Below are positions 1 to 9,257 of a stretch of DNA of 24,466 nucleotides, one piece after another. The notes beneath the pieces are model-generated. The model worked only from the letters and a program-made list of their open reading frames with translations. It did no database searches and had not been told where the DNA came from. This DNA is from Bacillota bacterium (GTDB lineage: Bacteria > Bacillota > Clostridia > Saccharofermentanales > DTU023), in the NCBI GenBank assembly GCA_023389255.1, contig JAEWER010000006.1, positions 1-24,466 of the forward strand. The letters are read 5' to 3'. The translations under genes were made by a program, and so were the position numbers. Each line of letters starts with the position of its first letter. Positions within the stretch are counted from its first letter, which is position 1.

Positions 1-1
1 A

Positions 2-1432
2 GTTTATCCTTCAAGTACCTATGACGGTGAAATACTATTTGAAGATGAAGTTTGTCATTTTAAGGGCATTAAAGATAGTGAAAAGAAAGGCATCGCTATC
101 ATTCACCAAGAGTTAGCTCTAGTGCCAGAGTTGTCAGTCAAAGAAAATATTTTCTTGGGCAATGAATTGGCTCGTGGAGGCTTGATCAATTGGGATGAAA
201 CAACTAAGAAAGCTTGTGAATTATTGCACTTAGTAGGCTTAAACATCGATCCTGATTTGCCGATTAAGTACCTAGGTGTTGGTCAGCAACAGCTGGTTGA
301 AATAGCCAAGGCTTTAGCTAAAAACGTACGCTTGTTGATTATGGATGAGCCAACAGCTGCGCTCAACGATGACGATAGTCAGCGCTTGCTTGATCTGATT
401 AAGCAATTAAGGAAAGACAAGGGTATTTCAGTCGTTATCATCTCGCACAAGTTAGGAGAAGTTTTGAGCACAGCGGACTACGTGACGGTCATTCGTGACG
501 GTCAGGTGATTGAAACTCTAGAAAACGATCAGAATCTCGATGAAGACCGTATCGTTAAGGGTATGGTAGGTAGACAGATTGTCGATTACTTCCCTAAACG
601 TGAAAGTAAAATCGGTGAACCGTTACTTGAAGTTAAGCGTTGGAATGTTTTCTCACCAACAGTCAGTGATCAGCAAATTTTGCACGACATCAATCTACAA
701 GTAAGACGGGGAGAAGTGGTCGGTATTACTGGCTTAATGGGAGCCGGCAGAACTGAGTTGGCTCGCAGTCTGTACGGTAAATCCTATGGTACAAAGATTA
801 GTGGCGAAATTTATCTGCGAGGCGAAAAGCAAAAAATTGAAAATGTTGCTGACGCTCTGAAAGCTGGTCTAGCCTACGTAACTGAAGATCGCAAAGGTAA
901 TGGCTTGATTTTGGGCGATGACATTAAGACTAATATCACCTTGCCAAGTATGGACAAGGTATCGCATAAGGGTGTCATCGATAAAGATCAAGAAATTGAA
1001 GTTGCTGAAGATTACAGACAAAAGTTACGCATTAAAACGCCAGACGTTTTCCAGTTAGCGCAGAATTTATCTGGTGGTAATCAACAGAAAGTTATGCTCG
1101 CAAGGTATATGTTTAACGAGCCAGATCTGTTGATTTTAGATGAACCTACACGTGGTATCGATGTTGGTGCTAAACATGAAATCTACAAGCTGATTAATCA
1201 GATGGTAGAACAAGGTAAAGGTCTCATAGTTATTTCTTCTGAATTGCCGGAGGTTATCGGCATCAGCGATCGCATTTACGTAATGAATGAGGGTCGTTTT
1301 ATCGGCGAAGTAAATGCTAAGACTACTTCGCAAGAAGAAATTATGGCGATGATAGTGCGCTACGGTGCCGACTTAGTGGACGAAAAATTAGTAAAAGAAG
1401 AGGAAGCGAATTATGGATCAGATCAGGCATAG
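2..1432 (+). CDS. xylG: Xylose ABC transporter ATP-binding protein (5' partial)
   Basis: This is the ATPase of a sugar importer, with two ABC domains in one chain as in XylG/MglA/RbsA. The frame is open from base 2, and its translation up to the in-frame GTG at 122 is good XylG sequence with the Q-loop (IIHQELALVPE), so the gene starts left of the window. The first Walker A and roughly 30-40 residues are missing. Visible are the first-domain signature variant (LGVGQQQ) and Walker B (LLIMDEPTAAL, near 334-366), then in the second domain Walker A (GLMGAGRTE, 731-757), signature (LSGGNQQK, about 1067-1090) and Walker B (LLILDEPTRGID, about 1126-1161). The 476 residues seen fit a family length near 500-510. 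The gene overlaps xylH by 20 bp, indicating co-transcription. Xylose is preferred over other pentoses because xylA and xylB follow. A substrate-binding protein gene (xylF) is not in view and may lie upstream. Confidence 0.93.
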   Translation, partial: VYPSSTYDGEILFEDEVCHFKGIKDSEKKGIAIIHQELALVPELSVKENIFLGNELARGGLINWDETTKKACELLHLVGLNIDPDLPIKYLGVGQQQLVEIAKALAKNVRLLIMDEPTAALNDDDSQRLLDLIKQLRKDKGISVVIISHKLGEVLSTADYVTVIRDGQVIETLENDQNLDEDRIVKGMVGRQIVDYFPKRESKIGEPLLEVKRWNVFSPTVSDQQILHDINLQVRRGEVVGITGLMGAGRTELARSLYGKSYGTKISGEIYLRGEKQKIENVADALKAGLAYVTEDRKGNGLILGDDIKTNITLPSMDKVSHKGVIDKDQEIEVAEDYRQKLRIKTPDVFQLAQNLSGGNQQKVMLARYMFNEPDLLILDEPTRGIDVGAKHEIYKLINQMVEQGKGLIVISSELPEVIGISDRIYVMNEGRFIGEVNAKTTSQEEIMAMIVRYGADLVDEKLVKEEEANYGSDQA

Positions 1433-2576
1433 ATTAGCCAGTTTTAATCTGCGCAAATACTCTATGTTCATCGCTTTAGTAGCGATCATGATATTCTTTC
1501 AGCTTTTAACTCACGGCATTTTGTTGAAACCCATCAACATTTCCAAAATGGTGATGCAAAATAGCTACGTGCTGATTTTAGCAATCGGTATGTTGCCCTG
1601 TATTTTGACTGGTAATGTTGACTTATCAGTTGGCAGTGTACTCGGCTTTATCAGTGCAGTGGCAGGTACACTTACAATCAGCATGGGTTATCCTGTATGG
1701 GTCACAATTGTTGTGGCTTTATTGATCGGTTTGGCTGTGGGTGCTTGGCAAGGTTTTTGGATCGCTTATGTGCGAGTACCAGCTTTTATAGTTACATTAT
1801 CTGGCATGCTCATATTTAAGGGATTGACTATGGTAATTCTCAATGGTAATACCTTAGCACCATTCCCAAAATCTTATGGCATCGTATCTTCACAATATTT
1901 ACCGCAAATTAAGATCGGTAATTTAGACGTGTTAACCATGGGGCTGGGTTTGCTCTGTGCCGTAGTCGTAGTGCTGTTAGATGTGAAACGCAGACAAAAA
2001 GCGGCGAAGTATAGCCACAATCCAGAAACAACGGGTTGGTTTATTGGCAAGGTAGCTGTTAAAGCAGTGGTAATTCTCTTTTGTTGCTACTGGCTCGCTC
2101 TCTACCGTGGTTTACCACTCGTCTTACTTTTGCTACTGGCTTTGATTGTGTTCTATACGTTCATCACCCAGAATACTGTAATAGGTCGTAATATTTATGC
2201 TTTTGGTGGCAATGAATCAGCAGCTAAACTAGCTGGCATTAACACAAACCGAGTGTTCTTTTTGACCTATCTCAATATGGGGTTAATGGCTGCTGTGGCT
2301 GGAATTATTTTCTCTGGTCGCCTTAATGCTGCTTCGCCCACGGCAGGTACAGGCTTCGAGCTAGATGCAATCGCAGCTTGTTATATCGGTGGCGCTTCAG
2401 CATCTGGAGGCATTGGAACAATCATTGGCGCTGTAATAGGTGGTCTGGTAATGGGCGTACTCAACAATGGTATGAGCATTATGAGCATCGGTATCGATTG
2501 GCAACAAGCGATCAAAGGTTTAGTTCTTTTATTAGCAGTTGCTTTTGATATTTATAGCAGACGCAAATCTCGTTAG
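1413..2576 (+). CDS. xylH: Xylose ABC transporter permease
   Basis: Polytopic membrane permease of the RbsC/XylH family (BPD_transp_2), forming the channel of the xylose importer driven by XylG. The 387 residues, a usual length, are rich in hydrophobic segments. Family landmarks are GNVDLSVGS near residue 70, VPAFIVTLSGMLIFKG in the middle, GGNESAAKLAGI after a long loop, and a Gly-rich C-terminal block (YIGGASASGGIGTIIGA) before DWQQAIKGLVLLLAV. The start ATG lies inside the end of xylG, preceded by AGAGGAAG at a good distance, so translation is probably coupled. Confidence in the permease family is high. The sugar is inferred from the neighbouring xylA and xylB. Confidence 0.93.
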   Translation: MDQIRHRLASFNLRKYSMFIALVAIMIFFQLLTHGILLKPINISKMVMQNSYVLILAIGMLPCILTGNVDLSVGSVLGFISAVAGTLTISMGYPVWVTIVVALLIGLAVGAWQGFWIAYVRVPAFIVTLSGMLIFKGLTMVILNGNTLAPFPKSYGIVSSQYLPQIKIGNLDVLTMGLGLLCAVVVVLLDVKRRQKAAKYSHNPETTGWFIGKVAVKAVVILFCCYWLALYRGLPLVLLLLLALIVFYTFITQNTVIGRNIYAFGGNESAAKLAGINTNRVFFLTYLNMGLMAAVAGIIFSGRLNAASPTAGTGFELDAIAACYIGGASASGGIGTIIGAVIGGLVMGVLNNGMSIMSIGIDWQQAIKGLVLLLAVAFDIYSRRKSR

Positions 2577-2614
2577 TGTAGGCTTACTATAGCTACATTT
2601 AACGAGAGGTACTT

Positions 2615-3673
2615 ATGGCAACCATCAAAGATATAGCCAAGCGTTGTAACGTTTCTCGAGGCACAGTAGATAGAGTTTTGAACAAGCGGGGGAGAGTTAA
2701 TGAAAAAACCGCCGCTTTGATCTTACAAGTTGCTAAAGAGCTGAACTATCAACCCAATCGTGCTGGACTAGCGCTCAAAGCAAGGAGTAACAGCTACTTG
2801 CTCAAAGTGATTCTCACTGCAGAGGGTAATCCCTTTTTTAGTGATGTTATTGCTGGTATTAAAAGAGCGACAAAAGAGATTGTAGATTTTGGTATCAAAG
2901 TTGAGATTATCAAAATTAAGGGATATCACCCTCAAGTGCAAGTTAAAGCCCTAGATGACGCAAGCGATGCCAATGTAGTTTTGCTCAATCCAATTAATGA
3001 TGAAGCGGTCAAGGCTAAGCTACAAGAATTGAGAGAGCAAGGTGTAGTGATAGTACAAATCAATACAGCGCTTAAGGATAGTGACTGCTTGTGCTATGTC
3101 GGTTGTGACTACTATAGCAATGGTGCTACCGCCGCTAATATGTGTGGTTTGATGGCGACAACTGAGACTCACGGTTCTAAAGTTGGCTCTGCCAAGAATT
3201 CAGATATCACCAACGATCTGTTATTGATTACGGGTTCTAAAGCTATTGCTAGCCATGAGTTACGCATTCAAGGTTTTAGTGATTATTTACAAGAACACTA
3301 TCCCAATTTGCGTATTGCTCAGATTATTGAGTGTCAGGATGACGATCAAACGGCATATGTCAGAACAATTGAAGCACTAGAGAAACGAGAGTTTGGTGGT
3401 ATTTACATAGTGGCAGCTGGTACAGCGGGAGTCTGTAAAGCCTTGCAGGAAAAAGATGGTAACAATTATCGAGTAGTTTGCTCTGACCTCACTGAAGCCA
3501 GTCGTAAGTACATGAAACAAGGGCTGATCAAAGCAGCGATTTGTCAGCAGCCTTTTCAGCAGGGCTATCACGCCATTGATCTTGCCTTTAAGCACTTAGT
3601 TTATAAGCAAACAATTAAAGGTGATTACATCACACAAAATGAAGTAAAAATTTTAGCTAATATAGGAGGCTAA
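2615..3673 (+). CDS. LacI-family transcriptional regulator with sugar-binding domain
   Basis: Probable local regulator of the xylose genes. Residues 1-55 form a LacI-type helix-turn-helix and hinge (TIKDIAKRCNVSRGTVDRVLN, then NYQPNRAGLALKAR). The rest is a periplasmic-binding-protein-like sensor domain of the RbsB type, starting near residue 65 (EGNPFFSDVIAGIKRA) and containing VVLLNPINDEAV and LLITGSKAIASHELRIQGF. The 352 residues match the family. The gene sits between xylH and xylA. Its SD (GAGAGG) lies in the 38-bp gap after xylH, and its own last codons carry the SD for xylA. Xylose as effector is inferred from position. It is not the ROK-type XylR found in many Firmicutes. Operators were not found inside the window and may lie upstream of the operon. 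Confidence 0.88.
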   Translation: MATIKDIAKRCNVSRGTVDRVLNKRGRVNEKTAALILQVAKELNYQPNRAGLALKARSNSYLLKVILTAEGNPFFSDVIAGIKRATKEIVDFGIKVEIIKIKGYHPQVQVKALDDASDANVVLLNPINDEAVKAKLQELREQGVVIVQINTALKDSDCLCYVGCDYYSNGATAANMCGLMATTETHGSKVGSAKNSDITNDLLLITGSKAIASHELRIQGFSDYLQEHYPNLRIAQIIECQDDDQTAYVRTIEALEKREFGGIYIVAAGTAGVCKALQEKDGNNYRVVCSDLTEASRKYMKQGLIKAAICQQPFQQGYHAIDLAFKHLVYKQTIKGDYITQNEVKILANIGG

Positions 3674-3674
3674 T

Positions 3675-4988
3675 ATGCGCGAATATTTCCCTAACGTTCC
3701 TCAAATTAAGTACGAGGGACCTCAAAGCAAAAATCCTTTTGCCTTTAAGTTTTACAATCCGGATGAAGTTATCGCTGGTAAAACCATGCGAGAGCATCTC
3801 AAATTCTCGTTAGCCTACTGGCACACACTGGTGGCTTCAGGTACCGATATGTTCGGTACTGACACCATGGACAAAACATGGGAGCAACAAGATGTCATGG
3901 CCATTGCCAAAGAGCGTGTCCAGGTAGCTTTTGAGATCATGGATAAACTGGATATGGATTACTTCTGTTTCCATGATCGTGATATTGCTCCTGAAGCTGG
4001 CACTTTGTCTGAAACCAATCAGCGTTTAGATGAAATTGTTGATCTGATTAAAACTGAGATGGAAAAGCGTGGCAAGAAATTGCTGTGGGGTACAGCCAAC
4101 TTATTCAGCAATCCACGTTACATGGCAGGTGCAGCTACATCTCCCTCTGTCGATGCTTACGCCTATGCTTTGGCTCAAGTCAAAAAAGCTTTAGAGATTA
4201 CTGTTGCTTTAGGCGGTGAAGGGTATACATTCTGGGGTGGTAGAGAAGGCTATGAAACTCTGCTTAACACGGATGTTGCTTTTGAACTAGATAACTTAGC
4301 TCGTTTTATGAAAACAGCTATTGCCTATGGTCGCAAAATTGGCTTTAAGGGCAATTTCTATATCGAGCCCAAGCCCAAGGAGCCGACCAAGCACCAATAT
4401 GACTTCGATGCTCAATCTGCCTTATTCTTCATCCACAAATACGGTTTAGAAAAAGATGTCAAATTGAATATTGAAGCCAACCATGCTACTTTAGCTGGCC
4501 ATACTTTCCAGCATGAGTTGCGTATGGCAGCCTGCAATGATGCTCTAGGCTCAATTGACGCTAACCGTGGAGATTTATTGTTAGGCTGGGATACTGACCA
4601 ATTTCCCACCGATGTGTACGAAACAACTATGGCAATGTATGAGTTGCTCAAAGCAGGTGGCTTTACAACTGGTGGTTTGAACTTTGACGCCAAAGCACGC
4701 CGTCAATCTGTGGATCCTGAGGATGTCTTCTTGAGCCATATCAGCGGTATGGATGCTTTTGCCTTAGGTTTGCGCTTAGCAGCTAAGCTGATTGAAGATG
4801 GCAGATTGGACGAATTTGTCAAAGAACGTTACAGCAGTTTTGACAGTGAATTAGGTCAAAAGATTCTAAAAGATGAAATCAGCATTGAAGAGATTGAACA
4901 ATACGCTCTCGAGTTAAAGGCTGTCAAAGCACCCAGTGGTAAACAAGAAATGCTGGAGAGTCTGCTCAATAGCATCATGTTCAGCTAA
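3675..4988 (+). CDS. xylA: Xylose isomerase (class II)
   Basis: Converts D-xylose to D-xylulose in the cytoplasm using two divalent metals. The 437 residues and extended N-terminus are typical of class II enzymes. The catalytic pair H100 and D103 is in FCFHDRDIAPE. The metal ligands are all present: E230 (EPKPKEPTKHQYD), E266 and H269 (IEANHATLAGH), D294, D305 and D307 (WDTDQFP), and D337. The WGGREGYE signature is at 187-194. The start is one base after the regulator stop, and the SD ATAGGAGG overlaps the end of that gene, giving tight translational coupling. xylB follows after 10 bp. Nothing is missing, so the enzyme should be active. Confidence 0.97.
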   Translation: MREYFPNVPQIKYEGPQSKNPFAFKFYNPDEVIAGKTMREHLKFSLAYWHTLVASGTDMFGTDTMDKTWEQQDVMAIAKERVQVAFEIMDKLDMDYFCFHDRDIAPEAGTLSETNQRLDEIVDLIKTEMEKRGKKLLWGTANLFSNPRYMAGAATSPSVDAYAYALAQVKKALEITVALGGEGYTFWGGREGYETLLNTDVAFELDNLARFMKTAIAYGRKIGFKGNFYIEPKPKEPTKHQYDFDAQSALFFIHKYGLEKDVKLNIEANHATLAGHTFQHELRMAACNDALGSIDANRGDLLLGWDTDQFPTDVYETTMAMYELLKAGGFTTGGLNFDAKARRQSVDPEDVFLSHISGMDAFALGLRLAAKLIEDGRLDEFVKERYSSFDSELGQKILKDEISIEEIEQYALELKAVKAPSGKQEMLESLLNSIMFS

Positions 4989-4998
4989 GAGGAAATTT

Positions 4999-6534
4999 AT
5001 GAACTGTTTGATGGGTATCGATCTAGGAACTTCTGCTACTAAGACACAGATATTTGACGATAAAGGTCAAGTGCTGGTAACAGCAGTGGCAGAGTATCCA
5101 GTACTCACTCCCAAGAATGGTTGGAATGAACAAGAGCCAGAAGCGTGGAAAGTAGCTTGTTTTAAGACTGTAAAACAAGTGGTAGCCGAGCTGAAGCAGC
5201 GATTCAACCTAGGGAGTGAAAGTATTAAAGGCATCGGTATATCAGGGCAGATGCATGGCTTAGTAATGTTAGATAAGCAGGGCGAGGTAATTCGCCCTGC
5301 CATCATTTGGAGTGACCAAAGAACAGCGCAGGAATGTGTTGAAATCACTGAGTTAGTAGGTGAAAAAAGGTTGCTAGAAATCACGGCTAATCCGGCATTA
5401 CCTGGTTTTACTGCTTCAAAAATTTTGTGGGTACGCAAGCATGAGCCGGCAAATTATGAGCGTTGTCATAAAATTCTTTTACCCAAAGATTATTTGCGCT
5501 TTTGTTTAACCGGAGAATTTGCCACAGAAGTATCGGATGCCTCCGGTATGCAACTCTTAGATGTAGCTAATCGTTGTTGGTCTAAGGAAGTACTACAAAA
5601 GTTAGACATTGATGCAGAGCTGTTAGCTCCTGTGTACGAGTCACCTCAAGTAACTAGTGAAGTGAGCGTAAAAGTAGCTGAGCTTACTGGTTTACGTGCA
5701 GGCACCCCTGTAGTTGGTGGTGCTGGTGATAATGCAGCCGCTGCAGTCGGTACAGGTGTAGTGACAGAGGGTCGAGCTTTTACCACTATCGGTAGCTCAG
5801 GCGTTGTGTTCGCCCATACTGACAGTATGAAATTAGATCCACAAGGCAGAGTTCATACTTTTTGTTGTGCTGTGCCTGGTGCATGGCATTGTATGGGTGT
5901 AACTCAAGCGGCAGGTCTTTCTTACAAGTGGTTTAAGGAGCAATTTTGTAGTCTAGAAGAACAGCAAGCTAAGAGTTCGAATACAAGTGTTTATGAGATC
6001 TTAAATCAACTGGCATCCACAGCGCCCATCGGGTCTAATCGTTTACTTTATTTGCCGTATCTGAATGGAGAGAGAACCCCACACTTAGATGCTGAATGCC
6101 GTGGTGTGTTCTTTGGTTTATCGAGCATGCATCAAAAGTCTGACTTAGTGCGTGCTGTGTTAGAGGGTGTCTCTTTCTCGCAATTAGATTGTCTTAACAT
6201 CATGCGAGATATGGACTTGCAGATAGACGATATGTTGGTGACGGGTGGCGGTGCTAGTGACTTCTGGCGACAGATGCTGGCAGACGTTTATAACTGTGAG
6301 GTCAGTAGCTTACGTGCCAATGAAGGACCAGCCCTAGGTGTGGCATTGCTCGCTGGCGTAGGCACTGGTGTATACAGTTCAGTGCAAGAAGCATGTGCAG
6401 TGGCTGTGCATAAGGGTGAAACATCTAAGCCTACTAGCGAAGCTCATCAACGCTACATGGATTTTTATCGCTTATATCGTGCCCTTTATCCTAACTTGAA
6501 AACATGTTGGCAGGAGTTAGCAAAATTGGGCTAG
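4999..6534 (+). CDS. xylB: Xylulokinase
   Basis: Phosphorylates D-xylulose with ATP to xylulose 5-phosphate, completing entry into the pentose phosphate pathway. FGGY-family carbohydrate kinase of 511 residues. Landmarks are the N-terminal phosphate loop MGIDLGTSATK (5-15), the substrate region GISGQMHGLVML near 80-91, the catalytic Asp D244 in GGAGDNAAAAVG, the FGGY signature region LPYLNGERTPHLD, and the C-terminal ATP-binding segment VTGGGASDFWRQML. A longer frame opens at 4936 inside xylA. ATG 4999 was chosen because AAGAGGA stands five bases before it and the protein then begins just ahead of the conserved MGID. It lies 10 bp after xylA. Confidence 0.95.
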   Translation: MNCLMGIDLGTSATKTQIFDDKGQVLVTAVAEYPVLTPKNGWNEQEPEAWKVACFKTVKQVVAELKQRFNLGSESIKGIGISGQMHGLVMLDKQGEVIRPAIIWSDQRTAQECVEITELVGEKRLLEITANPALPGFTASKILWVRKHEPANYERCHKILLPKDYLRFCLTGEFATEVSDASGMQLLDVANRCWSKEVLQKLDIDAELLAPVYESPQVTSEVSVKVAELTGLRAGTPVVGGAGDNAAAAVGTGVVTEGRAFTTIGSSGVVFAHTDSMKLDPQGRVHTFCCAVPGAWHCMGVTQAAGLSYKWFKEQFCSLEEQQAKSSNTSVYEILNQLASTAPIGSNRLLYLPYLNGERTPHLDAECRGVFFGLSSMHQKSDLVRAVLEGVSFSQLDCLNIMRDMDLQIDDMLVTGGGASDFWRQMLADVYNCEVSSLRANEGPALGVALLAGVGTGVYSSVQEACAVAVHKGETSKPTSEAHQRYMDFYRLYRALYPNLKTCWQELAKLG

Positions 6535-6561
6535 GAAGCACATAAAAGAAAAACTAATTAA

Positions 6562-8022
6562 ATGAGTAGAGGAATTATGCAGAGGAAAAGAGAAAAGAAA
6601 AAACCGACTTTCTTTTTAGCGGTTTTACCCATCATCATGATGGTTATCTTATTGGGTGGCGGCTATGCCTACTTGGGCTTGCGCGCCGAAGTGTTGATGT
6701 TGGTATCTGCCATTGTAGCTGGTATCATCGCCGTATTTTTAGGTTATAGCTGGGATGAGATCATGGACAGCGTTGTCAGTAAATTGACTAAGACGTTGCC
6801 TGCAATTTTTATTCTGATTATTGTCGGTTTTCTGATCGGTACTTGGATTATTGGTGGCACCATTCCCATGATGGTTTACTATGGCCTTAAATTAATCAGT
6901 CCACAACATATAGTTGTCACAGCCTTTTTAGTTACATCAGTGGTATCAATTTGTACGGGTACATCCTGGGGTTCAGCAGGTACCATCGGTGTAGCCTTGA
7001 TGGGTGTTGCAACCGCTATGGGTGCTCCCTTGCCTGCGGTTGCTGGTGCAGTTGTATCAGGTGCATATTTTGGTGATAAAATGTCACCTCTATCAGATAC
7101 GACTAACTTAGCCCCGATCGTAGCTGGTAGTACTTTGTACGACCATATCAAGCATATGTTTTATACCACGCTACCGGGTGCAGCTATCTGTATTGTTGTC
7201 TATACGATTATTGGCTACACCTCACATTCAGCGGCTACAGCTTCAGCAACTTCAGAACAAGTAAGCATCATTTCGAGTCAGATTTCTGAAATTTACAGTC
7301 TGAATATCTTTATTTTGTTACCTGTATTGATTGTTTTAGCAGGATCTATTCTGCAAAAACCTACCATCCCCGTAATGTTCTTATCTAGTGCGGTGGCTAT
7401 TTTTAATGCAATTGTGTTCCAAGGATTCAGCATTCAACAAAGTTTTGAAGCAGCTATTTCAGGTTTCAGTGTAGAGATGTTGGGCACTGGTCGTGTGGCA
7501 GGAGAACTCAGTGCAGATTTAGTGAGATTGTTAGAGCGTGGTGGTATGGTTTCCATGCTATCAACTGTTTTGATTGCATTCTGTGCTTATGCTTTTGCAG
7601 GTGCAATTTCTGTTACGGGTTCTCTTGATATTGTGTTAGCTCGCTTGATGAAAGGTGTTAAGAGTACAGGCAGCTTGATTTTAACGACAGTGGTATCAAC
7701 AGTTTTAACCGTCTTTGTAACCAGCAATGGTCAGTTATCTCTCTTGATTCCAGGCGAGATGTTTAGCGAAGAATACGTTAAACGTGGCTTAGATCCACGC
7801 AACTTGTCTCGTACCTTAGAGGATTCAGCAACAGTAGTGGAGCCCATCGTTCCTTGGACAGCAGCCGGTAACTACATGGCAACCACGGTTGGTGTTGCTA
7901 CACTAACTTATTTGCCTTATGCGATTTTATGCTACACAGGTGTCATCTTTGCTGTTATCTACGGATACACAGGTTTTGGTATTAAGAAATTAGTACCCAA
8001 AGAAGAGCAGAAACAAGCCTAA
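6562..8022 (+). CDS. nhaC: NhaC-family Na+/H+ antiporter
   Basis: Integral membrane antiporter of the NhaC family, about 12 hydrophobic segments in 486 residues. The family core is clear: GTSWGSAGTIGVALMG near 133-148, followed by a Gly/Ala-rich helix and GAYFGDKMSPLSDTTNLAP. The second half repeats a similar element (LEDSATVVEPIVPWTAAGNY), consistent with the inverted-repeat fold. The N-terminus is basic (QRKREKKKP), as usual for a cytoplasmic tail. The first ATG (6562) has only a weak A-rich SD. ATG 6577 has AGAGGA three bases upstream and is an equally possible start five codons later. The gene is 27 bp after xylB and 11 bp before the PLP enzyme. NhaC relatives include Na+/H+, malate/lactate and amino acid exchangers, so the substrate is not certain. 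Confidence 0.85.
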   Translation: MSRGIMQRKREKKKPTFFLAVLPIIMMVILLGGGYAYLGLRAEVLMLVSAIVAGIIAVFLGYSWDEIMDSVVSKLTKTLPAIFILIIVGFLIGTWIIGGTIPMMVYYGLKLISPQHIVVTAFLVTSVVSICTGTSWGSAGTIGVALMGVATAMGAPLPAVAGAVVSGAYFGDKMSPLSDTTNLAPIVAGSTLYDHIKHMFYTTLPGAAICIVVYTIIGYTSHSAATASATSEQVSIISSQISEIYSLNIFILLPVLIVLAGSILQKPTIPVMFLSSAVAIFNAIVFQGFSIQQSFEAAISGFSVEMLGTGRVAGELSADLVRLLERGGMVSMLSTVLIAFCAYAFAGAISVTGSLDIVLARLMKGVKSTGSLILTTVVSTVLTVFVTSNGQLSLLIPGEMFSEEYVKRGLDPRNLSRTLEDSATVVEPIVPWTAAGNYMATTVGVATLTYLPYAILCYTGVIFAVIYGYTGFGIKKLVPKEEQKQA

Positions 8023-8033
8023 TTGAGGATAAA

Positions 8034-9257
8034 ATGACTTTTTCAGAGAAGTATTTTGACCAGGTGCCAGATCGACACGGCACCTGGTCTTGTAAATGGG
8101 ATGAATTAGATTTAAAGCAAGATCCAGAGGGTAAACGCCAGCTTATTCATTTGGGTGTTGCCGATATGGATTTTCCTGTTGCTCCTTGCATCACGCAACA
8201 TTTTCAAAAAATTATTGATCATGGCGTGTATGGCTATAGCATGCTCTCAACAGAGTTTGCTTCAGCTATCGTTGAGTGGAATCTAAAACAATATGGTATT
8301 GAGATTGACCCAGAGTGGATTGTGTTTGTGCCTCGTATCACAACTTCTGCGCATATGTGTGTGCGTCTGTTTACCGATCAAACAGCATCCTGCCTGGGTC
8401 ATATTCCGCTATATTCACCGTTACAAGAAGCTGTAACTCTAAATGATCGTGAACTGCTAGGAAGCCCCTTAATACAAGATAAAACACAGTCTTGGCGAAT
8501 CGATTTTGCCGATATGGAGCAAAGAATTAAAGACAATACGCAGTTTCTGTTGCTCTGTGATCCACATAATCCTACGGGTAGGTGCTTTACGAAACAAGAG
8601 TTATCTCAGCTAGCTGAATTTGCGCTAAAACATAAGCTAACTGTGTTTGTAGATGAGATCCATGCCGATCTTTTACGTCAAGGCTTTAAACATAATTCTT
8701 TGCTCAACTACAGTGAAGAACTAAACGAAAATATAATTATTGCTTCGTCCTTGACTAAGACTTTTAACCTGCCTGGTGTGATTTTATCTTGGCTGATTGT
8801 TCCTTCTCAAACTAAGCGTGAACAAATTCAGTTAGAGATCAAGAAAATGGGCATGAATAATCCCACCAGTTTTGCTAGCGCTGTTGTGCCTGTAGCCTAT
8901 AGAGAAAGTGAGGCTAGGGCCTGGTTAGAGGCTGTGTGCAACTACATAGATCAAAATGAAAATTTTGTTCGTCAATATCTAAATGAACATCTACCGGAAT
9001 TAAACATCAGTCCACGAGAGGGCACCTACCTACTTTGGCTTGATTACCGTGCTTATGCTGTCAAACATGCAATTACTAAAACTGCTTTGGAACGTTGGTT
9101 GCTAGATGAAGCAGGAGTGGAAGTTTACTTAGGAGAAAGTTTTGGACCGAGTGGTGCAGGTTTTATCCGAGTAAATTTAGCTACTAGTCGTAAGCTCCTA
9201 CAGAAAGCATTGGAAGCTGTGATTGAAGCTCTGCCTAAGTTGGATAATTATTTTTAA
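8034..9257 (+). CDS. PatB/MalY-type PLP-dependent C-S lyase or aminotransferase
   Basis: Fold-type I PLP enzyme of the aspartate aminotransferase superfamily, closest by motif to PatB/MalY cystathionine beta-lyase-like proteins. The N-terminus (VPDRHGTWSCKWD, then LGVADMDFPV) is diagnostic for that group. Residues expected for PLP binding are N179 in DPHNPTGR, D207 in VDEIHADL, and the Schiff-base lysine K242 in SSLTKTFNLPG. A C-terminal FIRVNLA supplies the carboxylate-binding Arg. The 407 residues are slightly longer than the usual 390. Likely reaction: beta-elimination of cystathionine or a related cysteine conjugate to pyruvate, ammonia and a thiol; aminotransferase activity is also possible. 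It starts 11 bp after nhaC with SD TGAGGAT, so the pair is probably co-expressed. Confidence 0.85.
   Translation: MTFSEKYFDQVPDRHGTWSCKWDELDLKQDPEGKRQLIHLGVADMDFPVAPCITQHFQKIIDHGVYGYSMLSTEFASAIVEWNLKQYGIEIDPEWIVFVPRITTSAHMCVRLFTDQTASCLGHIPLYSPLQEAVTLNDRELLGSPLIQDKTQSWRIDFADMEQRIKDNTQFLLLCDPHNPTGRCFTKQELSQLAEFALKHKLTVFVDEIHADLLRQGFKHNSLLNYSEELNENIIIASSLTKTFNLPGVILSWLIVPSQTKREQIQLEIKKMGMNNPTSFASAVVPVAYRESEARAWLEAVCNYIDQNENFVRQYLNEHLPELNISPREGTYLLWLDYRAYAVKHAITKTALERWLLDEAGVEVYLGESFGPSGAGFIRVNLATSRKLLQKALEAVIEALPKLDNYF

Noticed and set aside
2577..2597. TGTAG...CTACA inverted repeat before the LacI-type gene as an operator
   Set aside because: The arms are only five bases with an 11-base spacer, too weak to support.
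4936..4998. Longer xylB start inside xylA
   Set aside because: It has no SD, it adds 21 residues unlike the family, and ATG 4999 has AAGAGGA and starts just ahead of the conserved MGID.
5067..5438. Antisense ORF of 123 codons in xylB
   Set aside because: It is the shadow of a strongly conserved kinase gene, with no domain and no promoter or SD context.
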